The position numbers and the translations under genes are program-made. Positions 56,501 to 64,000 of a stretch of 64,000 bases of DNA are shown piece by piece. Each line of letters starts with the position of its first letter. Within the stretch, counting starts at the first letter, position 1. The stretch is from an uncultured Clostridia bacterium (lineage in GTDB: Bacteria > Bacillota > Clostridia > Christensenellales > UBA1242): positions 1 through 64,000 of the forward strand of contig CAMSQA010000006.1 in the NCBI GenBank assembly GCA_947062475.1, in the 5' to 3' direction. Under the pieces are notes generated by a model. It made no database searches, was not told the origin of the DNA, and saw only the letters and a list, made by a program, of their open reading frames with translations.

Positions 56501-57786
56501 GTATGGATGACCCACGCAGGGTGATTTACAGCAAGGCTAAACTGGTGTCAAATTTTAGACAGATTTTTTCCATAATAAAATGTAGAGATATAAATAACCT
56601 TCACCATGCTCAAGATGCATATCTTAATATCGTCGTAGGAAATATTATAAATACAAAATTTACTGATGATCCTCGCAATTTTTATAAACAAAAAGAAAAA
56701 CAAATTTCGTCATGCAATGAGAATATAGAAAGAAAAGAAGAAGGCTCAAATATTAAAAATATATTTACAGGCACTGTTTTTTCGCATTTGACACACAAAC
56801 CTGTTTGGAGTGCGGCAAGAGATATAACAAAAGTTAAAAAAGTATGTATGAAAACCAGTCCGATAATTTCAAAAATGAGTTTTTCAAATCTTAATGGTGC
56901 TTTTTATAAAGAGACAGTTCATAAAAGCAACAAGAATAATCAAAAGACTGAGGCTTCTATTTCTCTAAAAAGTGATTTGAATAATCCATTGAAGGATACC
57001 CAAAAATATGGCGGATTTAATGACCTAAAAAATGCATATTTTATGCTTGTTGAAGGAAAAAACAAGAAGGGGCAAATTATTAGGACAATCGAAGCTGTTC
57101 CTATAATGGTTTATGTTAAATATGTTGGCAAGCCAAACTTTAAAGAGAATATTCTTGAATATATATCAAAGGCAGGAAACCTTAGTGAAACAAAAATTTT
57201 GATAGACAAAATAAATGTTCAATCCACTTTTTTGATTGGCAATGGAAGATATTTGTTGGGTGGAAAGTCTGATAACACTCTTACGTTACATAATGCAAAT
57301 CAAATGTTTCTCGATGATGAAAGCTGTAAATACATTAAGACAATTTCGAAATATTTTAAACACATAGATGACAAAACAGATTCAGCTCTTGTCCAAAATG
57401 ATGAAAAAATAATTGTCTCTCCTGCTTCAAAAGAGAAAAATAAAGAGATAACCTTGACAAAGAATGAAAACTTAAGACTTTATGAAAAGATTTTAGACCG
57501 ATTGTCTAGCAAACAATATGAAAGTATGCAGCTTGGCTCAGTTTTTCTTCCTAAACTTAAAGCGAAAAAAGAAATGTTTATCTCATTAAAAGTTCAAGAT
57601 CAAGTGCAGGTTCTTCATGAAATCATAAAACGCTGTTCGACTGGTCCATCTTATGCCGATTTATCAAAGTTGAATGATGGAAAAATGGTAGGAAAGATTG
57701 CCATCAATAAAAATGTTACAGGAAAAAATATAGTATTGATTAAAAATTCGGTTTCAGGCTTATTCGAACAAAGGATTAAATTATAA
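53521..57786 (+). CDS. cas9: type II-A CRISPR endonuclease Cas9 (1421 aa)
   Basis: RuvC-I LGLDIGTNSCGWAV; bridge helix RREIRTNRRRHDRKK; HNH CMYCGEPI..DVDHIIPQAI; RuvC-III HHAQDAYLN. Confidence 0.98.
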   Translation: MTKFFLGLDIGTNSCGWAVTDENYNLLRRKGKDLWGVRLFEGAKAAQERREIRTNRRRHDRKKLELSWVRDIFADEIAKVDKDFLTRVKYSNLWLEDKMKMSSSLKSKDSLFHGEIDGKIWTDSDYYEKYPTIYHLRKELIESPAKDIRLLYLAVHNIIKHRGHFLYGGNFGENINFLSTFNDLLSDYANFLDQEDGLIETKFLSENEVEEILKCIKSKSGVRATKLKFNEIFDAKTKSEKALVGAFVDGNLNLEYLFDEEIEEGKLNFKDEAVEDILEELSGVLSEQQLSLIYKIQEIYSTIQLKIILSDHDYICQAMVESYEEHERQLQKFKKFIKKYYQDEYNNIFRNPRDGKDSDKNVGYTQYVNCNLTNGKKQVVDLNVPSRAKEEFYKYVKKILSNTPKNLQDDQMKEKFEGEKDYFLSLIQEDRFLPKQRSKANSVFPNKLYEKELKKILSMSAEKFTFLNEIDTSCGLSNSQKLMQILSFRVPYFVGPIGQNLEGQLHGWAEKISNIDYKPWTLSKIVDFDNAEDAFIRRMTNKCSYLKDKDVLPKNSILYSKFRVLNELNKLRINGNQISVDLKKKLFEELFCLLPKVSTKDVKKFLIREGLFSINEINDIELSGVDKEFANNFSSYTKLANHSIFGNEFVDKHIQELEKIIKYHTIISDKNRLDKRIRREFSEIFTDEQFKYLKGLNFKDWGALSYEFLCGIKFANRETGEITTIIDEMWETNQNLQEILNNGKYTISEKLFKSNEKSLKNIIYDDVEALYCSPAVKRGVWQAIKLIKEIVSVMGDMPEKVFVEVTRENGEKGELGRKSPRKSKLENLYNSKTFKKNVFISSQEIASLLEELNKKDVTNLRSEKLYLYFLQAGKCMYCGEPIDLNDIYNDNLYDVDHIIPQAIIKDDSIDNKVLVKRKLNADKSKIYPLPYEIIAKQKSFWKTLLDNGFISKEKYARLIRTSPLTEDDLGQFIARQLVETNQTAKAVIDFLKACMDDPRRVIYSKAKLVSNFRQIFSIIKCRDINNLHHAQDAYLNIVVGNIINTKFTDDPRNFYKQKEKQISSCNENIERKEEGSNIKNIFTGTVFSHLTHKPVWSAARDITKVKKVCMKTSPIISKMSFSNLNGAFYKETVHKSNKNNQKTEASISLKSDLNNPLKDTQKYGGFNDLKNAYFMLVEGKNKKGQIIRTIEAVPIMVYVKYVGKPNFKENILEYISKAGNLSETKILIDKINVQSTFLIGNGRYLLGGKSDNTLTLHNANQMFLDDESCKYIKTISKYFKHIDDKTDSALVQNDEKIIVSPASKEKNKEITLTKNENLRLYEKILDRLSSKQYESMQLGSVFLPKLKAKKEMFISLKVQDQVQVLHEIIKRCSTGPSYADLSKLNDGKMVGKIAINKNVTGKNIVLIKNSVSGLFEQRIKL

Positions 57787-58646
57787 TGAGTTTTAGGACG
57801 ATTGTGATAAAGGAGCGAGCAAAATTGGATTTAAAACTAAATTATTTAGTTTGCAGAAATGACAAAGAGGTCAAGGTCTATATTCCTGAAATATCTCAAC
57901 TTATCTTAGAATCGACAGGAATTTCTTTGACCTGTGCGCTTATAAGTGAACTAGTAAAAAACAATGTAAAAATAGTCTTTTGTGATCAAAAACACAATCC
58001 TGAAAGTGAAATATTGCCATATTATGGAAATTATCAAACTGCGAAAAGATTGAGAGATCAAATCGCATGGCCTTTAGAGGCTAAAGCAAATGCTTGGTCA
58101 GAAATAATTAAAAATAAAATTTATCAACAAGCTAAGTTATTAAAAGAACTTAAATTTACAAAAGAATGCGAGATGCTTGAAAAATATTATAATCAAGTTA
58201 TGCTTAATGATTCCACAAATAGGGAGGGACATTCGGCAAAAGTATATTTTAATGCTTTATTTGGCATGGATTTCTCTCGAAGAGAGGGCGAAAAATTTAA
58301 TGCTGCATTAAATTATGGTTATGCGATTATACTTTCTTGTTTTAATAGAGAAATTGTCAAAAGCGGATATCTTACTCAACTTGGAATTTGGCATAAAAAT
58401 GAGTTTAATGATTTTAATCTTGCAAGTGATTTTATGGAACCTTTTAGAATCTTGATTGATAGAATTGTTGTGAATCTCAACGAAGAAGAGGATTTTAGAA
58501 GTCAAATTTTGGAAATTTTTAATATTCAAGTAAAAATCAAGGGAAAAAGTTATTATTTAGAAAAAGCAATCTCAGTTTATTGCAAAAGTCTCTTTGATCG
58601 CTTAAATAATAATGACAATGGTGAAATTTTGTTTTATGAGATGTAG
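57786..58646 (+). CDS. cas1: type II CRISPR integrase Cas1
   Basis: ISLTCALISELVKNNVKIVFCD..NREGHSAKVYFNALFG; TAATG overlap with cas9. Confidence 0.95.
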   Translation: MSFRTIVIKERAKLDLKLNYLVCRNDKEVKVYIPEISQLILESTGISLTCALISELVKNNVKIVFCDQKHNPESEILPYYGNYQTAKRLRDQIAWPLEAKANAWSEIIKNKIYQQAKLLKELKFTKECEMLEKYYNQVMLNDSTNREGHSAKVYFNALFGMDFSRREGEKFNAALNYGYAIILSCFNREIVKSGYLTQLGIWHKNEFNDFNLASDFMEPFRILIDRIVVNLNEEEDFRSQILEIFNIQVKIKGKSYYLEKAISVYCKSLFDRLNNNDNGEILFYEM

Positions 58647-58650
58647 AGTT

Positions 58651-58956
58651 ATGAGAATGTTAGTGTTTTTTGATTTGCCCATGCTTACCAAAGCAAATTT
58701 AAGTGAGTATAGAAATTTTAGAAGTTTTTTACTTAAAAGTGGTTTTATTATGATGCAAAAGTCGGTATATTCAAAACTGGTTTTAAACAATAATTCAACC
58801 AAATTATTACGCACACAAGTAGTAAAAAATTTACCTAAATATGGTCTTGTTCAATTACTGACTGTTACTGAAAAACAGTTTGCAGAAATTGAATATCTTG
58901 TGGGGCAATCAAACAGCAAGGTTCTTTCAAGTATCGATAGGGTGGTGAAATTATGA
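58651..58956 (+). CDS. cas2: CRISPR-associated Cas2
   Basis: MRMLVFFDLPMLTKANLSEYRNFRSFLLKSGFIMMQKSVYSKLV; start at 58651. Confidence 0.95.
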   Translation: MRMLVFFDLPMLTKANLSEYRNFRSFLLKSGFIMMQKSVYSKLVLNNNSTKLLRTQVVKNLPKYGLVQLLTVTEKQFAEIEYLVGQSNSKVLSSIDRVVKL

Positions 58957-59615
58957 AAATGGTGCATCCTAATGTGGATTATTGTTTTGATTTTCAAAAA
59001 AATTACTTTTATTCATTTGTTATAGAAAATGCCGATGAATATTTTAAACTGACTAAACAACTTATTTCTCAATCGGAAGGTGGTGATGGGGAATGGGTGT
59101 TGTCGGAAATTCTTCCTATTGACTTAACAAAAAATACATTGGTTTTATTTGATTTTTATAATATATCTTGTAATAATAAAAAGATGGAAAGCTTATTGAA
59201 AAATAGAATTTTGAATTTATCTTCCCAAATTGATATAAGTGAAATTCTTACAAGAATAAATAAAGATTTTATAGATTTGACAGAATTAATAATATCAAAT
59301 TTAGATTTTAGTGTTGACGCAAATAATGAAATTACCTTTGAAATCTTATTAAAAATTATCAAATTTAATTTCAATGAAGAAAAAACTTTGCTTGAAAAGA
59401 TTATTAGTTTTATTGGTGTTTATTGTCAGTTAGTTCCTATAAAACTGGTTGTTCTTATAGGTTTAGGTGCTGTTTTAAATGCGAAGGATATAGAAAAACT
59501 TATAAAAGAAATTGATTATAAAGATATAAAAATTATGTTTATTGACAGTTGTGATAATGAAATTTGTCATAAAGAAAATAAAATAATAATTGATAAAGAT
59601 TTGTGTTTAATATAA
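58953..59615 (+). CDS. csn2: type II-A adaptation protein Csn2
   Basis: Position, size 220 aa, ATGA overlap with cas2, Csn2-like content. Confidence 0.85.
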   Translation: MKMVHPNVDYCFDFQKNYFYSFVIENADEYFKLTKQLISQSEGGDGEWVLSEILPIDLTKNTLVLFDFYNISCNNKKMESLLKNRILNLSSQIDISEILTRINKDFIDLTELIISNLDFSVDANNEITFEILLKIIKFNFNEEKTLLEKIISFIGVYCQLVPIKLVVLIGLGAVLNAKDIEKLIKEIDYKDIKIMFIDSCDNEICHKENKIIIDKDLCLI

Positions 59616-59629
59616 AAATATGTTACAAT
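59601..59629 (+). promoter_or_regulatory. candidate CRISPR leader promoter
   Basis: TTGTGT(59601)-N17-TACAAT(59624), overlapping csn2 3' end. Confidence 0.55.
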
Positions 59630-59688
59630 ATTTTTGAAAGGTGATGTTTAGAATAAATGCGGTGGCATGACATATTTTCAAAATTGAG

Positions 59689-60648
59689 GTTTGAGAGTTA
59701 TGTTATTCTAGACATCACTAAAATAATCTCCTTTTATTTACAAGTATAGTATAAGTTTGAGAGTTATGTTATTCTAGACATCACTAAAATATTATTCTTG
59801 TTTCAAAAGGCTATGCTGATGTTTGAGAGTTATGTTATTCTAGACATCACTAAAATGTCAGTGAAGGTCATTGATGATGTTCCGCTGTTTGAGAGTTATG
59901 TTATTCTAGACATCACTAAAATCAGCTTTGACGAATAAATGTATAACACATTGTTTGAGAGTTATGTTATTCTAGACATCACTAAAATATGTTCGTTTGA
60001 TAATATTCTTATTATTCTGTTTGAGAGTTATGTTATTCTAGACATCACTAAAACGCAAACAGTGGCTATAGGCGACTATGCAAAGTTTGAGAGTTATGTT
60101 ATTCTAGACATCACTAAAACTTCTCTGCGTCAATTAATAGTTGTTGAGCCGTTTGAGAGTTATGTTATTCTAGACATCACTAAAACAATTGCTCTTTATT
60201 TAAAACAAATGGCTTGGTTTGAGAGTTATGTTATTCTAGACATCACTAAAACTTGATAAATTGTGTGGTTTATTAAACGAAAGTTTGAGAGTTATGTTAT
60301 TCTAGACATCACTAAAACTTGTTCCGAAAGATTTAACTAAATTCATAAGTTTGAGAGTTATGTTATTCTAGACATCACTAAAACAAAACATTCATTTCAT
60401 TCGTGTTATTCTTGGTTTGAGAGTTATGTTATTCTAGACATCACTAAAACTACAATTCCATAAGTTGAACATCTGCATCAGTTTGAGAGTTATGTTATTC
60501 TAGACATCACTAAAACTGATATTGGCGCAATCAATAGCCATCCTATGTTTGAGAGTTATGTTATTCTAGACATCACTAAAACTGTTTGCATAAAGATATT
60601 AGCATTACAAGTGTTTGAGAGTTATGTTATTTTAAATATTATTAAAAT
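59689..60648 (+). CRISPR. type II-A CRISPR array, 36-bp repeats, 30-bp spacers, strict 66-bp period
   Basis: Repeat GTTTGAGAGTTATGTTATTCTAGACATCACTAAAAY at 59689, 59755, 59821 ... 60547 (14 intact) plus degenerate 15th at 60613. Confidence 0.99.
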
Positions 60649-60678
60649 AAATGTCAATATCATCGCGTCCGTGTTGTT

Positions 60679-60845
60679 GTTTGAAAGTTATGTTTTTCTG
60701 AACTTCACTTGATCTTACTAGATTGATTTGCATACCGTTTCTCTTGCTTGAGTGTTATTTTATTCTTTATTATAATAAGACATGTCAATTACAAAGTCTT
60801 TAATGGTTGATTTGAAAGTTTTGTTATTCTTAATAAATCATTGAT
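60679..60845 (+). repeat. decayed CRISPR repeats (trailer end)
   Basis: Degenerate repeat-like segments at about 60679, 60746 and 60810, close to the 66-bp register. Confidence 0.75.
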
Positions 60846-60892
60846 ATTTTGATAATTTTTTGTTATTTTATAATTAAAAATAATTAGTATAT

Positions 60893-60927
60893 AAAAAAGA
60901 CCAAAATATTTTTACTTTCGGTCTTTT
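60893..60927. terminator. terminator between array and convergent gene
   Basis: AAAAGACC..GGTCTTTTTT. Confidence 0.6.
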
Positions 60928-60932
60928 TTATT

Positions 60933-62522
60933 TTACATGCTTGCTAAAAGACATGATAAATGCCATTGGCAAATCTCTACAAGTGTGGTCTCATCGTTGA
61001 AGCCAATGATTTTCATTAAATGGACAAAAGAATTGTTTAAATCTTTTAATTTAATATTTTGTCCTAATGATTTATAAAACTCTAAGTTTAGCTTCCAAAG
61101 TTTTATAGACAAACTTTTTTGATTGTTTGTATGGATGCTTGCTCTGGTTGATAAATTTACATATGGCAGCATGTAAGGAGCACGTGAGATTGATTTATCA
61201 GGAAGAAGTGTAACCAGTCCGCCATTATTTGCACCTACAATAAAGTCTCGCAAATCTACAACATCAAAGTATTTTTCTTTTAAAAGGCTAGAAAATAGAA
61301 ATATATTATTAATTTTTACATTTTTGGGTAAAAGAGCTTTTACATTTTTTATAGTTGAACCACTTACACTGTCATCGTCAACAAGGGTATATTCTCCATC
61401 TTTTATGACTTTTAGTTGTTCTTCAAGGGACGGCAGGCCAGACCTTGATAACATACGATTATAATGGAGTTGAGGTGAAGAAATATCAAATTCTCGACTA
61501 ATAGATAGATTATATGTGCCAATGAAATAGCCGTCTAAGCTGATTGTTTCTTGAGCTTGTAAAAGGTTGAATGCAATTTTTAATTGCTTGGAAACTTCGT
61601 GAGAAATAATTTTGACATTTTTCCCAAATTCTTTTTGATAAAGTTTTATTAATTTATTTTTGAATGTCTGTCTTGCCCTTTCAAGAACATCTTTATTGGC
61701 TATTTTCAAAAGGTTATCAAATGGCAGGAGACCTTCATCTCTAATCAAAAAGTTGCCCTCAAAATTTTGATCGGGTTTGGCATTCTTAGCATTGTTTCTT
61801 ATAAACCTTGACGATAATTTAAAAGTTTCATCATAATTTTCGATAAAAATGCAATTTTTACTTAAAATTTTTGACTTTGCAGCATAAAAATCCTCACTTT
61901 TAGTATTTCTGTTAACACAAATTCCAATGCCGTCATCTTCAAAGCAGTAGTTGAAATATGCATTATCAGCACCAAAAACATAAGCAACTTTTATCCTTTT
62001 ATCAACGTGTAATTGTAAATATTTTTCAAGTCTATCAATAACGCTTGTAAAATTTATATAGCTTTTTACATACATACTTTCCCATGTGTCAATCATAAGC
62101 CAATCAGAATTATCGACTGCTTTTTGACAATCAAAAATTCTTTGTCCTAAAGATGTTGAATAATATGGCTTAGTAGACACATAATCATCATGCGAAGGGG
62201 AAAAATATCCACCAATAACACTATATCCTAAATCTTGCAGATGTTTTTTTGCAAGTTCCATCATTGACAAATGTCCTTCATGAATTGGCAAAAAACCTCC
62301 AGTTGAAAGAAGAACAACTGGATTTTTGGCGTTTTCAATATCTTTTAAAAGTTTGCCCACAGGAGTGGTCAACAGATTGAGATTATAAAATTCTTTTGCT
62401 TCAATTGTGCTTTCTATAAAGCCTGCATCAATCAAAAGATTTAGATCTTTATATTTATTATAGACCTTGCTGTAAAATCTATCATCTTTGATTTTTTTTA
62501 ATAAATTTTCGTTAAATTTCAT
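60933..62522 (-). CDS. nucleotidyltransferase (NMNAT/NadD-like) fused to PRTase-like domain
   Basis: GGFLPIHEGHLSMMELAKKHL (HxGH), KLSSRFIRNN (ISSTxxR-like), YTLVDDDSVSGSTIKNV (PRPP-binding motif). Confidence 0.7.
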   Translation of the reverse strand: MKFNENLLKKIKDDRFYSKVYNKYKDLNLLIDAGFIESTIEAKEFYNLNLLTTPVGKLLKDIENAKNPVVLLSTGGFLPIHEGHLSMMELAKKHLQDLGYSVIGGYFSPSHDDYVSTKPYYSTSLGQRIFDCQKAVDNSDWLMIDTWESMYVKSYINFTSVIDRLEKYLQLHVDKRIKVAYVFGADNAYFNYCFEDDGIGICVNRNTKSEDFYAAKSKILSKNCIFIENYDETFKLSSRFIRNNAKNAKPDQNFEGNFLIRDEGLLPFDNLLKIANKDVLERARQTFKNKLIKLYQKEFGKNVKIISHEVSKQLKIAFNLLQAQETISLDGYFIGTYNLSISREFDISSPQLHYNRMLSRSGLPSLEEQLKVIKDGEYTLVDDDSVSGSTIKNVKALLPKNVKINNIFLFSSLLKEKYFDVVDLRDFIVGANNGGLVTLLPDKSISRAPYMLPYVNLSTRASIHTNNQKSLSIKLWKLNLEFYKSLGQNIKLKDLNNSFVHLMKIIGFNDETTLVEICQWHLSCLLASM

Positions 62523-62571
62523 TTTATTTCTTATATTTCCTATTATTTTTAGAATTTTTTTTATTTTTTAA

Positions 62572-63567
62572 CTATTTTTTCATTATTTCAGTTATTATTT
62601 TATGATAATCTTCCCAACCGCCTTTGGCAGAAGAATCCCATAAATCGAGATGAATTGCAGGTGATTTTGACATGTATTTATGCAAATTATATCGATGTAA
62701 ATTTTCAAGGTTTGAGGCATAAAGCTCAAATTGCTGTCTTGCTTCTTGTGAAAGTGATGACAAAATTTTTTCTTTCTTACTTTCATCATAGTTGATATAA
62801 TTTAAGTAATATTCCACGAAATCATAAGGTGCACCAAACACCATTTCATCGCTTCGATTATCATACATGTCTCCACTTGGAGTTACATCAATTATACTCT
62901 TTGGCACTTGAAGTTCTTTTGCAATCTTATATACTTCAGATTTGTGAATGTCAGATATCAATTGAAGGTCGACCATTCCGTCAGAGGCCTTTCCTATATA
63001 ACCAAGATATGTTCCTTCATCACGGTTTGTTGTCCCGCAAATTACAGCATTAAGTCCTTCTTGGCAAAGTAGGCTGGTTGTGTAATATAGCACAGGAGTT
63101 CGACTATAAGGACCAAGTTGACCAATAGCCCATGCCTGCCCAGTAATATCAATTTCACTTTCAAGAGTATTTCTGATAAGTTGATTTATTTCTGATAAGT
63201 CAATGATATAAGGATTTAGCCCAAGCACCTGGCAGAGTTCTTTGCCACGATTTGTTGCATCGTCTTGATTGGTCACACCAATAGATTTTCTTATTGGAAG
63301 AAGTAGAGGGAGGATTTTTTTAATAGGTGAGTTTTCTTGTTTTGATGCGAAATTGACGAGTGCAAGCACAACTGCAGAATCTATTCCTCCACTTACTGCG
63401 ACTACACAAGATTTTAGATTGAATTTGTTCATATAAGAATTTAATAAAGCGGCTTTTTCTACTATATAATCTTTTGCAATAAAGTTTTTTTCTTGTCGCA
63501 AATTTTTTACGAGATTTTCAATTTCATCGCAAATTGGTTTTGAGCTTTGTTTATTGTATACTTTCAT
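62572..63567 (-). CDS. nadE: NH3-dependent NAD+ synthetase
   Basis: VVAVSGGIDSAVVLALV; CGTTNRDEGTYLGYIGKASDGMVDLQLISDIHKSEVY; start 63567, ATGA overlap with upstream gene. Confidence 0.88.
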   Translation of the reverse strand: MKVYNKQSSKPICDEIENLVKNLRQEKNFIAKDYIVEKAALLNSYMNKFNLKSCVVAVSGGIDSAVVLALVNFASKQENSPIKKILPLLLPIRKSIGVTNQDDATNRGKELCQVLGLNPYIIDLSEINQLIRNTLESEIDITGQAWAIGQLGPYSRTPVLYYTTSLLCQEGLNAVICGTTNRDEGTYLGYIGKASDGMVDLQLISDIHKSEVYKIAKELQVPKSIIDVTPSGDMYDNRSDEMVFGAPYDFVEYYLNYINYDESKKEKILSSLSQEARQQFELYASNLENLHRYNLHKYMSKSPAIHLDLWDSSAKGGWEDYHKIITEIMKK

Positions 63568-64000
63568 AAAAGTATTCCTCCTTCTTTTTCCCATTCATAT
63601 CGGATATGTCCGTCTGGGAAGAATATAAGTTGTCTGCCATTTTCAGGATTTTCATCCCTTGTATTGATGTTGAGTGGAAGTGAATACATGACATTTTGTC
63701 CGTAAACATCATAAACAGTTCCTATACGATTGTAAACTAAAAGTTTTGTGCCGACATTGTCAAGATATGCTCGGATTTCTTCCTTCTTTTCATCACTAAG
63801 TTTATTTTCGATAATCCAATCGTGTGCTGACTGGCGTCTAAACTCATCATTTACTGGTCTAAGTGTGACCTGTTCAACTTTGTTTTCTTTTGCAAAATTG
63901 ATAAAGTTTTGTATCTCTTCTGTTGTATCCATCATTCCTTTACACATTACACAGGTTAGTCTAAGAGAAAAGCCTATTTGATGAAGATAAGAAATCAACT
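63564..64000 (-). CDS. probable radical SAM enzyme, C-terminal part (runs off window)
   Basis: SLRLTCVMCKGMMDTTEEIQNFINFAKENKVEQVTLRPVN resembles second half of a radical SAM barrel. Confidence 0.5.
   Translation of the reverse strand, partial: LISYLHQIGFSLRLTCVMCKGMMDTTEEIQNFINFAKENKVEQVTLRPVNDEFRRQSAHDWIIENKLSDEKKEEIRAYLDNVGTKLLVYNRIGTVYDVYGQNVMYSLPLNINTRDENPENGRQLIFFPDGHIRYEWEKEGGILL

Noticed and set aside
59641-59656. Second tracrRNA in the CRISPR leader
   Set aside because: The anti-repeat matches the repeat 3' half, has no following terminator before the array, and lies on the array strand; a leader-repeat hairpin is a better explanation.
59939-60256. 105-aa ORF with repeated FESYVILDITKT
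   Set aside because: It is the CRISPR array read in frame because the 66-bp period is divisible by 3; not a protein.

Overview
AT-rich bacterial window, apparently from a spore-forming low-GC Gram-positive (spoIVA, yqfC and yqfD present). From left to right it contains: (1) a compact phage structural module (portal, scaffold, capsid, P22-like tail accessory/hub candidates, two holin-like peptides) with no terminase, integrase or lysin in view, followed by two exported-protein genes with TGTCGAA (Spo0A-box-like) clusters upstream; (2) comEC, holA, an XRE regulator cluster, der, plsY, spoIVA, pcrA, ligA and a tandem pair of HExxH proteins; (3) the str operon (rpsL-rpsG-fusA-tuf) behind a structured leader with an attenuator-like terminator; (4) a large surface protein, rplU-prp-rpmA, floA, yqfC-yqfD-ybeY-era, murB/murC and a P-loop kinase-CYTH fusion; (5) a complete type II-A CRISPR-Cas locus (tracrRNA-cas9-cas1-cas2-csn2-array); (6) a convergent radical SAM-nadE-(NMNAT+PRTase) cassette. 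The strongest observations are in the CRISPR locus. The minus-strand tracrRNA has a TTGACT-N17-TATATT promoter embedded in the cas9 Shine-Dalgarno region. The leader carries a 16-nt anti-repeat positioned to fold onto repeat 1. The array preserves its acquisition history (T-ending leader-proximal repeats, C-ending older repeats, then fossil repeats on the same 66-bp register). All family calls come from reading motifs by eye; no database search was run.
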